NCBI GenBank assembly: GCA_947624295.1 | Contig: CANQJV010000013.1 | Location: forward strand, 1-47,357 | From: an uncultured Ruminococcus sp. | GTDB taxonomy: Bacteria; Bacillota; Clostridia; Oscillospirales; Ruminococcaceae | DNA length: 47,357 nucleotides | Direction of reading: 5' to 3' | Part shown: positions 1-8,616 of the stretch, one piece after another | How positions within the stretch are numbered: the first letter of the stretch is position 1 | How the letters are laid out: each line of letters begins with the position of its first letter | The notes under the pieces: generated by a model | Databases searched by the model: none | What the model was told of the DNA's origin: nothing | Seen by the model: the letters and a program-made list of their open reading frames with translations, nothing else | Made by a program: the position numbers and the translations under genes

Positions 1-338
1 AATTGTCAGTATATATAAAAAACGGCGATATTATTGACTACGCTGAAAAGTGCGTGGAACATTTCAATTCGCTGTCCGATGATGTCATTGACGAAATATG
101 TCATGGTCTTGTTGAAAGCTGTCACTTATCCGATGAGGATTTTGATTTGCCTGAACTTGAAGATGTACGGGAAATCCTCGAATACTGCTGGTTCTATGAA
201 CTTACTGTTGATGTGCCTGAAAATGACGGTATCAGTTATGTTGTCGGTGGCGAAGGCGATTGGGGTGAAGTCATCGGCTTTGTAATAAAAGACGGCAAAC
301 TTGTATATGTTGGTATGGATTACGAGGATTATTTATAA
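1..338 (+). CDS. Unrecognised small acidic protein, array copy 1 (5' partial)
   Basis: The reading frame is open from the window edge to a TAA at 336-338 and matches the last ~110 residues of the intact copy at 365-793 almost exactly, so the true start lies upstream. An internal TTG at 3 is not a credible start because it is an ordinary Leu codon in the full-length copy. The protein is rich in Asp and Glu and ends in a Trp-Gly-Glu ... Tyr-Val-Gly pattern followed by a Tyr/Asp-rich tail. I do not recognise the family; small acidic single-domain proteins in tandem arrays are often immunity proteins of polymorphic toxins, but no toxin is visible here. It is followed by an AAAGGAG site that serves copy 2. 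Confidence 0.75.
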   Translation, partial: LSVYIKNGDIIDYAEKCVEHFNSLSDDVIDEICHGLVESCHLSDEDFDLPELEDVREILEYCWFYELTVDVPENDGISYVVGGEGDWGEVIGFVIKDGKLVYVGMDYEDYL

Positions 339-364
339 TTTTTGCTAAAGGAGATTCAGTAAAA

Positions 365-793
365 ATGATTAAAAATCTTGAAAAAATTGCTCCTGATGAG
401 GAAATTTTAGAGGGCGACTTCATAAGCACTTTTTTTCAGAATGAGGATTGCAATGAATTGTCAGTATATATAAAAAACGGCGATATTATTGACTACGCTG
501 AAAAGTGCGTGGAACATTTCAATTCGCTGTCCGATGATGTCATTGACGAAATATGTCATGGTCTTGTTGAAAGCTGTCACTTATCCGATGAGGATTTTGA
601 TTTGCCTGAACTTGAAGATGTACGGGAAATCCTCGAATACTGCTGGTTCTATGAACTTATTGTTGATGTGCCTGAAAATGACGGTATCAGTTATGTTGTC
701 GGTGGCGAAGGCGATTGGGGTGAAGTCGTCGGCTTTGTAATAAAAGACGGCAAACTTGCTTATGTTGGTGTGGATTACGAGGATTATTTATAA
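365..793 (+). CDS. Unrecognised small acidic protein, array copy 2 (142 aa)
   Basis: This is the complete reference copy of the array. It starts at ATG 365 behind AAAGGAG (349-355) and ends at TAA. Compared with copy 1 the nucleotide sequence is nearly identical over the shared part, with a period of 455 bp, which points to recent tandem duplication. No signal peptide, membrane segment or catalytic motif is visible. The N-terminal ~30 residues are basic/hydrophobic, the centre is predicted helical around DYAEKCVEHFNS, and the C-terminal third holds GEGDWGEVVGFVIKDGK, a likely beta-hairpin. Function unknown; an immunity-like role is only a guess. It lies one short gap upstream of a duplicated leuB start. 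Confidence 0.8.
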   Translation: MIKNLEKIAPDEEILEGDFISTFFQNEDCNELSVYIKNGDIIDYAEKCVEHFNSLSDDVIDEICHGLVESCHLSDEDFDLPELEDVREILEYCWFYELIVDVPENDGISYVVGGEGDWGEVVGFVIKDGKLAYVGVDYEDYL

Positions 794-818
794 TTTTTGC
801 AAAAGGAGATTCAGTAAA

Positions 819-1319
819 ATGGAATTTAATATAGCACTTCTCAAAGGTGATGGCATAGGTCCTGAAATTGTGGACAGTACTGTAAAAATGATTAAGAATC
901 TTAAAAAAATTGCTCCTGATGAGGAAATTTTAGAGGGCGACTTCATAAGCACTTTTTTTCAGAATGAGGACTGCAATAAATTGTCAGTATATATAAAAAA
1001 CGGCGATATTATTGACTACGCTGAAAAGTGCGTGGAACATTTCAATTCGCTGTCCGATGATGTCATTGACGAAATATGTCACGGTCTTGTTGAAAGCTGT
1101 AACTTGTCAGACGAGGAGTTTGATTTGCTCGAACTTGAAGATGTACGGGAAATTCTCGAATACTGCTGGTTCTATGAACTTATTGTTGATGTGCCTGAAA
1201 ATGACGGTATCAGTTATGTTGTCGGTGGTGAAGGCGGTTGGGGTGAAGCCGTCGGCTTTGTGATAAAAGACGGCAAACTTGCTTATGTTGGTGATAACTA
1301 TGAGGAGTACCTCCCGTGA
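819..1319 (+). CDS. Chimera: LeuB N-terminus fused to array copy 3 (166 aa)
   Basis: The ORF starts at ATG 819 with the same leader and AAGGAGATTCAGTAAA spacing as true leuB at 1746. The first ~21 residues are identical to LeuB ([20 protein letters not shown] and one Thr), after which the frame passes into the start region of the small acidic protein (VKMIKNLKKIAPDE). The join is at the bases ctgtaaaaatg, where leuB has ctgttgctg and copy 2 has cagtaaaaatg, so only a few bases of microhomology are shared. The remainder follows copy 2 with scattered substitutions and a changed C-terminus (DNYEEYLP). The protein is probably made, with a LeuB-derived extension that cannot itself be catalytic. 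The stop overlaps the GTG start of copy 4 (GTGA). Confidence 0.75.
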   Translation: MEFNIALLKGDGIGPEIVDSTVKMIKNLKKIAPDEEILEGDFISTFFQNEDCNKLSVYIKNGDIIDYAEKCVEHFNSLSDDVIDEICHGLVESCNLSDEEFDLLELEDVREILEYCWFYELIVDVPENDGISYVVGGEGGWGEAVGFVIKDGKLAYVGDNYEEYLP

Positions 1320-1720
1320 TTAAAGACTTAAGAATAATTGACTCCTCTATGGGAATAGCAGGAGGTAGTTTCAAAAGCAGAATTTTCAGAAATGACGGCA
1401 CTGATGAAATTTCTGTATGTCTGAAAAATCTGTCGCTTGCCGATTATGCCGAAAAATGTATAGAGCATTTCAATTCAATGCCTGATGATATGATTGACAA
1501 AATTTGCAGGAGTATCGCTGAATACAGTACGAAAGAATATGAAAACATACGGGATATTCTTGAATACTGCCCTGTCTTTGAACTGGTTGTTGATACTCCC
1601 GAAAACGATGAAATCAATTATCTTGCTGAGGGTGCAGATGACCGAGGCGAAATAATCGGTATTGTTGTGAAAAACAGCAGGCTTGTTTACGTTGGTGTGG
1701 ATTACGGGGATTATTTATAA
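1316..1720 (+). CDS. Unrecognised small acidic protein, array copy 4, divergent (134 aa)
   Basis: It starts at GTG 1316, which overlaps the TGA of the preceding chimera (GTGA), behind GAGGAG at 1302-1307, suggesting translational coupling. It is clearly homologous to copies 1-3 in [12 protein letters not shown], the DILEYC segment and the final [11 protein letters not shown], but differs at many positions and is ~8 residues shorter because of a central deletion. It is therefore the oldest diverged member of the array. Its tail and the following AAAAGGAGATTCAGTAAA leader are the same as those after copy 2, which is the homology that allowed leuB material to be copied. Family not recognised. 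Confidence 0.75.
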   Translation: MIKDLRIIDSSMGIAGGSFKSRIFRNDGTDEISVCLKNLSLADYAEKCIEHFNSMPDDMIDKICRSIAEYSTKEYENIRDILEYCPVFELVVDTPENDEINYLAEGADDRGEIIGIVVKNSRLVYVGVDYGDYL

Positions 1721-1745
1721 TTTTTACAAAAGGAGATTCAGTAAA

Positions 1746-2819
1746 ATGGAATTTAATATAGCACTTCTCAAAGGTGATGGCATAGGTCCTGAAATTGTGG
1801 ACAGTACTGTTGCTGTACTCGAAAAGACCGCTGAAAAATTCGGTCATAAATTTAATTTCACACCGTATCTTATAGGCGGTTGTGCGATTGATGCTACAGG
1901 TAAGCCGTTACCGCAGGAAACTGTTGACGGCTGTCTTGCAAGCGACAGCGTACTTTTAGGAGCTGTAGGAGGCCCTAAATGGGACGACCAGCCCGGTGAA
2001 AACAGACCTGAAAAGGCACTTCTCGGAATACGTGAGGCTCTCGGGCTCTATACAAATTTACGTCCGGCGAAACTCTATCCTGCTCTCCGTAACGCCTCAC
2101 CGCTGAAAGACGAAATAGTTGGCGACGGTTTTGATTTGATGATTGTCCGTGAACTTACAGGCGGTATTTATTTCGGCGACAGAGGTTACAGACAAGGTAA
2201 GTACGGTGAGGAGGCTTTTGATACGGAGGCTTACAGCGTTATTGAAATCGAACGTATAGGACGAGTTGCATTTGATTCCGCAATGAAACGCAATAAGAAA
2301 CTTTGCAGTATCGACAAGGCAAATGTACTTGAATCATCACGTTTATGGCGGAAAACTATGCACAAACTCGCTGAAGAATACCCTGAAGTTGAATACAGCG
2401 ATATGTTCGTTGACAACGCCGCTATGCAGTTAGTACGCAACCCACGTCAATTTGATGTGATTGTGACTTCGAATATGTTCGGGGATATATTGTCGGACGA
2501 AGCATCGCAGATTACAGGCTCAATCGGTATGCTTGCAAGCGCATCTATGGGCGCAACTACACGTGGTATGTACGAACCTATTCACGGTTCAGCACCTGAT
2601 ATTGCAGGTCAGAACAAGGCGAATCCTATAGCTACAATTCTTTCGGGAGCTATGATGCTGAGATTTTCTTTCGGACTTGCGGAAGAAGCAGACTGCATAG
2701 AAAAAGCTGTTGACAAAGTACTGAATGACGGCTGGAGAACTGCTGATTTAATGGGCAGTACAGAGGGTACACCGCTCACGTGTACTGAAATGACTGAAAA
2801 GGTTCTTGAGGCTTTATGA
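1746..2819 (+). CDS. leuB: 3-isopropylmalate dehydrogenase
   Basis: LeuB oxidatively decarboxylates 3-isopropylmalate to 2-oxoisocaproate using NAD+, the third step of leucine synthesis, in the cytoplasm. The 357-residue protein has the usual length. It shows the N-terminal [10 protein letters not shown] motif, the substrate-binding [10 protein letters not shown] segment, the catalytic Lys in DKANVLE and the family signature [20 protein letters not shown]. The start at ATG 1746 is set by AAAAGGAG at 1729-1736; upstream in-frame codons belong to copy 4. leuC and leuD are not in the window and are probably upstream. Its stop overlaps the next start (ATGA). The first ~21 codons are duplicated upstream at 819. 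Confidence 0.96.
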   Translation: MEFNIALLKGDGIGPEIVDSTVAVLEKTAEKFGHKFNFTPYLIGGCAIDATGKPLPQETVDGCLASDSVLLGAVGGPKWDDQPGENRPEKALLGIREALGLYTNLRPAKLYPALRNASPLKDEIVGDGFDLMIVRELTGGIYFGDRGYRQGKYGEEAFDTEAYSVIEIERIGRVAFDSAMKRNKKLCSIDKANVLESSRLWRKTMHKLAEEYPEVEYSDMFVDNAAMQLVRNPRQFDVIVTSNMFGDILSDEASQITGSIGMLASASMGATTRGMYEPIHGSAPDIAGQNKANPIATILSGAMMLRFSFGLAEEADCIEKAVDKVLNDGWRTADLMGSTEGTPLTCTEMTEKVLEAL

Positions 2820-4012
2820 GTGTACTTTCTGACAGTCTTGAATTAAGACGTGATACAATAGTTATATTCCGTGGTACAGGCGAAGATGATGTTATAAGCG
2901 GTTTGATGTATCTTCTTTCGGCTGATACAGATGATACCGGAAAATTCATAGAATATTACTGCGATTTAATAGATTCGCTGTACAAAACGGGCGATACTGA
3001 TATAAGCAGGCATATTCTCAAAGTTATTCTTGAAGATGATAATTTCTATATCAGGAAAACGGCAAAAGGTGAGAAAATTCCGCCTGAAATGACTGAATGC
3101 CTGATAAATGAACTCCGGTTTTTTCAGGAAATTTCGGAACTTACTTCAGCTGACTTTGTTAAAAATCTTGATTATGACGGTTTCCTGCCTGAGTGGACAA
3201 ATTCAGCTGTTGATATTGTGGGGAGTTACCTCGAACGCCTGAAACTTGTTCATAGATACGGTTACGGGCAGTACGCACAATATAAAATGTTCACCCTGAA
3301 AGATGCGGAAATAGTCCCCGTGAAATTCCCCGATAAACAGAAACTTTCGGAACTTTTCGGCTACGAACGTGAACGGCAGGCTGTAATTGACAATACACTT
3401 GCACTCATTGACGGTAAAAAGGCACAAAATGCTTTGCTTTACGGCGACGCAGGTACAGGAAAATCGTCAACTATAAAGGCTGTCGTGAATGAATTTGCTG
3501 ATAAAGGTCTAAGGCTTGTCGAAATAACAAAAGAACAATTGCGTGATATTCCTGCAATTATCGATGAATTAAGCGAAAATCCGCTGAAATTCATAATATT
3601 CATAGACGATTTGAGTTTCACGGCAGGCGAGGACTGTTTCGGAGCTCTGAAAGCTGTCCTTGAAGGGTCAGTGTCGGCAAGGTCGGATAATATCGCAATA
3701 TATGCAACAAGTAACCGCCGTCACCTTATCAAGGAAAGTTTCTCGGACCGTGAAGGCGATGATATTCATAGAAATGATACAATGCAGGAAATGCTGTCAC
3801 TGTCTGCACGTTTTGGTTTGCGTGTGAATTTCAGCCGTCCTGATAAGAAAAAATATACTGCTATTGCAATTGAACTTGCAAAGGCTCACGGTATAAATTT
3901 ACCTGATGACGAAATAATACTCAAAGCAGAACAATTCGCTGTATCATCAGGGAACGGGCGTTCGCCACGGACTGCACATCAATTTATAAATCAGTTAATT
4001 ATGGAGATGTAG
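2816..4012 (+). CDS. AAA+ ATPase of the DUF815 family
   Basis: This 398-residue protein matches the DUF815 family of predicted AAA+ ATPases. The ATPase half starts near residue 180; Walker A is GDAGTGKSS at 210-218 and Walker B is IIFIDDLSF at 260-268, followed by a TSNRRHL sensor-1-like motif. The N-terminal ~170 residues are helical and carry no motif I recognise. The substrate is unknown for the family. The ATG overlaps the leuB stop by 4 bases and ilvA follows after 3 bases, so it is in the same operon as the amino-acid genes, but this does not by itself indicate a role in amino-acid synthesis. Confidence 0.85.
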   Translation: MSVLSDSLELRRDTIVIFRGTGEDDVISGLMYLLSADTDDTGKFIEYYCDLIDSLYKTGDTDISRHILKVILEDDNFYIRKTAKGEKIPPEMTECLINELRFFQEISELTSADFVKNLDYDGFLPEWTNSAVDIVGSYLERLKLVHRYGYGQYAQYKMFTLKDAEIVPVKFPDKQKLSELFGYERERQAVIDNTLALIDGKKAQNALLYGDAGTGKSSTIKAVVNEFADKGLRLVEITKEQLRDIPAIIDELSENPLKFIIFIDDLSFTAGEDCFGALKAVLEGSVSARSDNIAIYATSNRRHLIKESFSDREGDDIHRNDTMQEMLSLSARFGLRVNFSRPDKKKYTAIAIELAKAHGINLPDDEIILKAEQFAVSSGNGRSPRTAHQFINQLIMEM

Positions 4013-4015
4013 AAA

Positions 4016-5215
4016 ATGCTTACACTTGATAAAATCTATCATGCAAAATATATTCTTAAACAGGTCATCAGGGAAACAGATGTTATCCATGCGCCGAAAA
4101 TAAATCCTGAATCGAATATATGGCTTAAAACTGAAAATCTTCAGATAACAGGCTCATTCAAGGTGCGTGGAGCTTATTACAAAATGTCGTGTCTTTCGGA
4201 CGAGGAAAAGTCCAAAGGCGTTATAGCTTGTTCGGCAGGCAATCACGCTCAGGGAGTTGCTCTTGCAGCTGCTAAAAACGGTATAAAATCAGTCATCTGT
4301 TTGCCTGACGGTGCGCCTATTTCGAAAGTAGAGGCTACAAAAAGTTACGGTGCGGAAGTATGCCTTGTAAAAGGCGTATATGATGACGCTTATGCTGAGG
4401 CTCTCCGCCAACGTGATGAGTATGGATATACTTTTGTTCACCCGTTCGATGACGAAAATGTAATTGCAGGGCAGGGAACAATCGGTCTGGAACTTATTGA
4501 ACAAGTCCCCGATATGGATGCTGTAATCGTGCCTATAGGCGGAGGGGGTCTTATTTCAGGGCTTGCGTTTGCTATAAAAAGCCTCAACCCGAATATCAGA
4601 GTTTACGGAGTACAGGCGGCAGGAGCTCCGAGTATGCTGAATGCAGTGAAAGACGGTCATATCGAATGTCTTGACAGCGTTTCAACAATTGCGGACGGAA
4701 TTGCTGTAAAAGAACCCGGCGAAAATACGTTCAAAATAGTATCCGAATATGTTGACGAAATTGTTACTGTTACAGACGACGAAATTTCCGCTGCTATACT
4801 CGCTCTTATGGAACAGCAGAAACTTGTCACGGAGGGCGCAGGTGCAGTATCAGTTGCCGCGGCTATGTTCAATAAAGTACCGATTAAGGACAAAAAAGTT
4901 GTGTGCTTGCTTTCGGGAGGTAATATTGACGTTACTATACTCTCAAGAGTCATCAAGCGTGGACTCCTTATGACCGGCAGAAACAGTACTCTTAATATTG
5001 AACTCCTCGATAAACCCGGTCAGCTTATGGACGTTTCAAAGATTATCGCTGAACTCGGCGGAAATGTTATCTCGATTCACCACGAACGTGCAAATGAGGG
5101 TTCAGACGTAAACGGCTGTTACCTCCGTATTGTCCTCGAAACAAGAAACTATGAGCATATTCAGCAGATTAAATCTGCTCTTAAAAATAACGGTTTCAAA
5201 ATTACAAACGATTAA
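4016..5215 (+). CDS. ilvA: Threonine ammonia-lyase with C-terminal ACT domain
   Basis: The enzyme deaminates threonine (and serine) to 2-oxobutyrate with PLP, feeding isoleucine synthesis or threonine breakdown. The PLP lysine is K49 in GSFKVRGAYYK, the phosphate-binding loop is GGGGLISG near residue 178, and SGGNID lies near 305. Residues ~325-399 form one ACT-like domain (LDKPGQLMDVSKIIAELGG), the architecture of the ~400-residue clostridial enzymes, shorter than the two-ACT E. coli IlvA. The position after leuB suggests a branched-chain amino acid context. The next gene, ridA, removes the enamine this enzyme releases. Confidence 0.93.
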   Translation: MLTLDKIYHAKYILKQVIRETDVIHAPKINPESNIWLKTENLQITGSFKVRGAYYKMSCLSDEEKSKGVIACSAGNHAQGVALAAAKNGIKSVICLPDGAPISKVEATKSYGAEVCLVKGVYDDAYAEALRQRDEYGYTFVHPFDDENVIAGQGTIGLELIEQVPDMDAVIVPIGGGGLISGLAFAIKSLNPNIRVYGVQAAGAPSMLNAVKDGHIECLDSVSTIADGIAVKEPGENTFKIVSEYVDEIVTVTDDEISAAILALMEQQKLVTEGAGAVSVAAAMFNKVPIKDKKVVCLLSGGNIDVTILSRVIKRGLLMTGRNSTLNIELLDKPGQLMDVSKIIAELGGNVISIHHERANEGSDVNGCYLRIVLETRNYEHIQQIKSALKNNGFKITND

Positions 5216-5227
5216 GGAGAGATTAAA

Positions 5228-5605
5228 ATGACTAAAATTTATACAGAAAAAGCACCTGAAGCAGTAGGTCCGTATTCGCAGGCAGTCGTATCAAACGGTA
5301 TGGTCTACACAAGCGGACAAATTGCTATAAATCCGCTTACAAATACAGTTGAGGCGACTACTATTCAGGAACAGACTGAACAGGTTATGAAAAATCTTGG
5401 TGCTGTACTCGAAAAAGCAGGCTCATCATTCGAAAAAGCTGTAAAAACTACGTGTTTTCTTGCAGATATGAACGATTTCGGAGCATTCAATGAGATTTAT
5501 GGTAAATATTTTACGGGACTTCCCGCAAGAAGTTGTGTTGCTGTGAAAACGCTCCCGAAAAATGTTCTTGTTGAGGTTGAAGTAATAGCTGAAACTACTC
5601 TTTGA
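5228..5605 (+). CDS. ridA: RidA family enamine/imine deaminase
   Basis: RidA hydrolyses reactive 2-aminoacrylate and related enamines released by PLP dehydratases such as IlvA. The 125-residue length, the N-terminal APEAVGPYSQAV motif, the YTSGQI strand and the substrate-binding Arg in LPARSCVAV, followed by VEVEVIA, are typical. ATG 5228 lies behind AAGGAGAG and 12 bp after ilvA, so the two are very likely co-transcribed, which fits a metabolite-damage-control pairing. Confidence 0.94.
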   Translation: MTKIYTEKAPEAVGPYSQAVVSNGMVYTSGQIAINPLTNTVEATTIQEQTEQVMKNLGAVLEKAGSSFEKAVKTTCFLADMNDFGAFNEIYGKYFTGLPARSCVAVKTLPKNVLVEVEVIAETTL

Positions 5606-5624
5606 TTCAGGAAAGGGAATTATT

Positions 5625-6560
5625 ATGACAGTACGTGAATTGCAGGAGAAAATCCTGAAGTTAAAAAAAGAAACAAATACTGCTGTTCTTGCACATAGCT
5701 ATCAGGCAAGGGAAATTGTTGAAATTGCTGATTATACGGGCGACAGCTATAAATTAAGCGTTGATGCAACAAAAACAAATGCCGAAAATATTTTGTTTTG
5801 CGGAGTGCATTTTATGGCTGAAACTGCTAAAATGCTTTCGCCTGAAAAACGTGTATTTCTGGCAAATAAAAATGCGGGCTGTCCTATGGCTGAACAAATG
5901 GACAAAGATATGATTGCGCAGTTAAAGCAATCTGAACCCGATAGAACTGTTGTTGCGTATATAAATACAACGGCTGAATTGAAAACAGTCTGCGATGTGT
6001 GTGTTACCTCGTCAAGTGCCTTGAGAATTGTTAAATCACTTGATTCAGACAAGATACTTTTTATACCTGACTGCAATCTCGGCGGCTGGATAAAGAAACA
6101 GATTCCCGAAAAGGATATAAAACTATTGCAGGGAGGTTGTCCGACACACGCAGTTATAACTGTAAACGAAGTGAAAAAAGCTCGTGAAGAACACCCTGAT
6201 GCGCTTTTTCTTGCGCACCCCGAATGCATTCCCGATGTGACTGCTCTTGCCGAATACGTTGGTTCAACAAGCGGTATTATGGATTTCGCAAAAAAATCAG
6301 ATTGCAGGGAATTTATCATAGGTACTGAAACATCAATTGCTGAACATCTGCAATACGACTGCCCTGACAAGAAATTCTATCCGCTTACGAAAAATCTCGT
6401 CTGCCGTAATATGAAACTCACAACACTTCCGGACGTATATAATTCGCTTATGGGCATTGCAGGCGACGAAAATGCTGACGCTTTTGAAATCATTATGAGT
6501 GATGAACTTATTGCTTCAGCAAGAAAATGCATCGATGAAATGATAAGGCTTGGCGGTTGA
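5625..6560 (+). CDS. nadA: Quinolinate synthase
   Basis: NadA condenses iminoaspartate with dihydroxyacetone phosphate to quinolinate in de novo NAD synthesis and needs a [4Fe-4S] cluster. The 311-residue protein has the three expected cluster cysteines at C86 (NKNAGCPMAE), C172 (QGGCPTH) and C260 (LVCRNMK), and the early AHSYQ motif. It is of the short ~300-residue type. Its partners nadB and nadC are not adjacent; they are at 39404-42112. hydE follows after 1 base. Confidence 0.95.
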   Translation: MTVRELQEKILKLKKETNTAVLAHSYQAREIVEIADYTGDSYKLSVDATKTNAENILFCGVHFMAETAKMLSPEKRVFLANKNAGCPMAEQMDKDMIAQLKQSEPDRTVVAYINTTAELKTVCDVCVTSSSALRIVKSLDSDKILFIPDCNLGGWIKKQIPEKDIKLLQGGCPTHAVITVNEVKKAREEHPDALFLAHPECIPDVTALAEYVGSTSGIMDFAKKSDCREFIIGTETSIAEHLQYDCPDKKFYPLTKNLVCRNMKLTTLPDVYNSLMGIAGDENADAFEIIMSDELIASARKCIDEMIRLGG

Positions 6561-6561
6561 T

Positions 6562-7599
6562 ATGGTTGAATTGGTTGAAAAATTATACAATACAGGCAAC
6601 CTTACTGACGAGGAGTTGAAACAGCTTATTAAAACTGATGACAATACTTCGGCTGAACTCCTCCGCAAGTACGCTGATGAAGTACGGCGGAAATATTATG
6701 GGGAAAAAGTTTTCCTCAGAGGGCTGATTGAAATATCATCGTATTGTAAAAATGACTGCTATTATTGCGGTATCAGGCGGAGTAACAAATCCGCTGAAAG
6801 ATACAGGCTTACACACGATGACGTTATGAAATGTGCTGAAATCGGCTATGAATTGGGATTCCGTACTTTTGTTATACAGGGCGGTGAAGATGCTTTCCTG
6901 AACGATGATTTTATGTGCGGGATTGTGTCTGAACTGAAAGCAAATTACCCTGATTGTGCTGTAACTCTCTCGCTCGGAGAACGCTCCTACGAAAGCTATA
7001 AGCGGTTACGTGAAGCAGGTGCGGACAGGTATCTTTTACGCCACGAAACAGCTGATGACGATTTATACAGCCGTCTGCACCCTCAGGAGATGAGCCTTGC
7101 GAACCGCAAACAATGCCTGTATAATCTCAAAGAACTCGGCTATCAGGTCGGAGCAGGTTTCATGGTAGGAGCACCATTCCAGACAACTGAAAATATTATT
7201 TCGGATATTCGCTTTATGCAGGAGTTACAGCCTCAGATGATAGGCATAGGACCGTTCATACCGCATAAAGATACTGTATTCAGGGACGAAAAAGGCGGTA
7301 CATTGGAGTTGACTTTGCGGTTGCTTGGGATTTTAAGGCTTGTATTCCCAAAAGTACTTTTGCCTGCGACTACGGCACTCGGTACAATTTCACCGATAGG
7401 CAGGGAATTGGGCTTAAAGACGGGCTGTAACGTTGTTATGCCGAATTTGTCGCCCGTGGAAGTAAGGATAAAATACAGTCTGTACGATAATAAAATCTGT
7501 ACAGGCGAAGAATCAGCAGAATGCCGTAATTGTCTGCAAAGGCGGATAGAGTCGGCAGGATATGAGATTGCTGACGAAAGAGGCGATTATATCGGATAG
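6562..7599 (+). CDS. hydE: Radical SAM protein, HydE-like [FeFe]-hydrogenase maturase
   Basis: HydE helps build the H-cluster diiron site of [FeFe] hydrogenase together with HydF and HydG. The radical SAM motif is CKNDCYYCG (C62, C66, C69 when counted from ATG 6562), followed by FVIQGGED and the LRHETADDDLY segment characteristic of the HydE/PylB branch. A TTG at 6550 is in frame but lies inside nadA, so ATG 6562 is preferred. The ~345-residue length is normal. hydF, hydG and the hydrogenase are not in the window. A PylB-like or other methylornithine-type enzyme is a less likely alternative. Confidence 0.85.
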   Translation: MVELVEKLYNTGNLTDEELKQLIKTDDNTSAELLRKYADEVRRKYYGEKVFLRGLIEISSYCKNDCYYCGIRRSNKSAERYRLTHDDVMKCAEIGYELGFRTFVIQGGEDAFLNDDFMCGIVSELKANYPDCAVTLSLGERSYESYKRLREAGADRYLLRHETADDDLYSRLHPQEMSLANRKQCLYNLKELGYQVGAGFMVGAPFQTTENIISDIRFMQELQPQMIGIGPFIPHKDTVFRDEKGGTLELTLRLLGILRLVFPKVLLPATTALGTISPIGRELGLKTGCNVVMPNLSPVEVRIKYSLYDNKICTGEESAECRNCLQRRIESAGYEIADERGDYIG

Positions 7600-7666
7600 A
7601 TTTCCTCGGAATATAGTCAATAAATATATTTTTCATGGGAAATCCGAATAAATTAAGGAGAAAATT

Positions 7667-8605
7667 ATGAGAGTAAGATTTCATTTACCTGATTTTTCAG
7701 GGAAATTCAAAGTAAATCTTGTGTTTACGGAACTCCTCAGAGGTTGTCCGCAGTATTTCCGTGAGGGCGTTGAAATTGCATCATTTTACGGTGTATTTCC
7801 GCCGTCTGTCTGGAATGGCGGAAGACCTCAGCCGGGAGTTGTCACGACGGAATATGTTAAAAGAGTTATAAAAGAATTTAACAGCAGGGGTATTCCGTTG
7901 AGATTTACTTTCACAAATCCTGTACTTGAAAAGAAACATCTTGATGATAAATTCTGTAATATGGTTATGAATCTCGCAAATAACGGACTCAATGAAGTCA
8001 TCGTATTTTCGCCTATTCTGGAAGATTACATCAGGAAAAATTACCCGAAATACAAGCTCACAAGTTCAACTTGCAAGCGGATTACAGATGTTGATAAACT
8101 GAACGAGGAACTTGCAAAAGATTACCATATTGTCGTTATAGACTACGATTTCAACAATAATTTTGAGGTACTTGAGAAACTTCCACGAAAAGCAGATTGT
8201 GAATTACTTGTCAATGCCTGTTGTGAACCGGGCTGTAAACTGCGTTCGGAACACTACGCTACTATCGGCAGACAAATGATTGCCTACAACGAGCATCTTA
8301 AAAAATACCCGAATATGCCGTTTGATGCAGGAGTTTATGATAACCATAATTTCAGTAATTGTCCGTATGGCAGGCGTGGATTGTTTGATATAAAAAATCT
8401 CCGTACGCATATAACTCCCGACGATATATGGGAAAAATATGTGCCTATGGGATTTGAACAGTTCAAAATTGAGGGCAGAACCGCAAGTCCGCTGAATACT
8501 ATCGAAACTTATATGTACTATATGGCGAAACCTGAATATCGTGACGAGGCAAGATTCAAGTTACTGAAGGCACTCGAAAACAGTAATGCACTTACTTTTA
8601 ATTAA
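7667..8605 (+). CDS. U32-like protein, paralogue A (312 aa)
   Basis: I cannot name this gene firmly. The pattern of an alternating alpha/beta fold with a Cys cluster (NACCEPGCKLRSEHY, then NCPYGRRG) and a C-terminal FKIEGRT motif resembles the U32 superfamily (UbiU/UbiV, TrhP and relatives), whose members bind [4Fe-4S] and act in tRNA or ubiquinone hydroxylation. Start ATG 7667 is set by AAGGAG at 7655-7660. It is followed 11 bp later by a strong paralogue. Both lack any signal peptide. The position between hydE and cysE hints at iron-sulfur or redox chemistry, but the substrate is unknown. Confidence 0.6.
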   Translation: MRVRFHLPDFSGKFKVNLVFTELLRGCPQYFREGVEIASFYGVFPPSVWNGGRPQPGVVTTEYVKRVIKEFNSRGIPLRFTFTNPVLEKKHLDDKFCNMVMNLANNGLNEVIVFSPILEDYIRKNYPKYKLTSSTCKRITDVDKLNEELAKDYHIVVIDYDFNNNFEVLEKLPRKADCELLVNACCEPGCKLRSEHYATIGRQMIAYNEHLKKYPNMPFDAGVYDNHNFSNCPYGRRGLFDIKNLRTHITPDDIWEKYVPMGFEQFKIEGRTASPLNTIETYMYYMAKPEYRDEARFKLLKALENSNALTFN

Positions 8606-8616
8606 GGAGAACCGCT

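Larger units (their letters stand above)
1..1810 (+). repeat. Tandem duplication array including a duplicated leuB 5' end
   Basis: Four homologous units follow each other: ~1-338, 365-793, ~880-1319 and 1316-1720. Units 1 and 2 are a near-identical 455-bp direct repeat. Between units 2 and 3 there is an extra ~70-bp block (about 806-878) that is a copy of 1733-1807, the leuB ribosome binding site plus its first ~21 codons. The same stretch, taatttttgcaaaaggagattcagt with small changes, follows units 1, 2 and 4. This is the footprint of unequal recombination between repeated leader sequences. Confidence 0.85.

Noticed and set aside
756..818. Upstream extension of the chimeric gene to ATG 756
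   Set aside because: That ATG lies inside array copy 2 in another frame; AAGGAG sets the start at 819.
5747..6370. 207-codon open frame on - opposite nadA
   Set aside because: No RBS or protein-like composition, and nadA is certain on the other strand.
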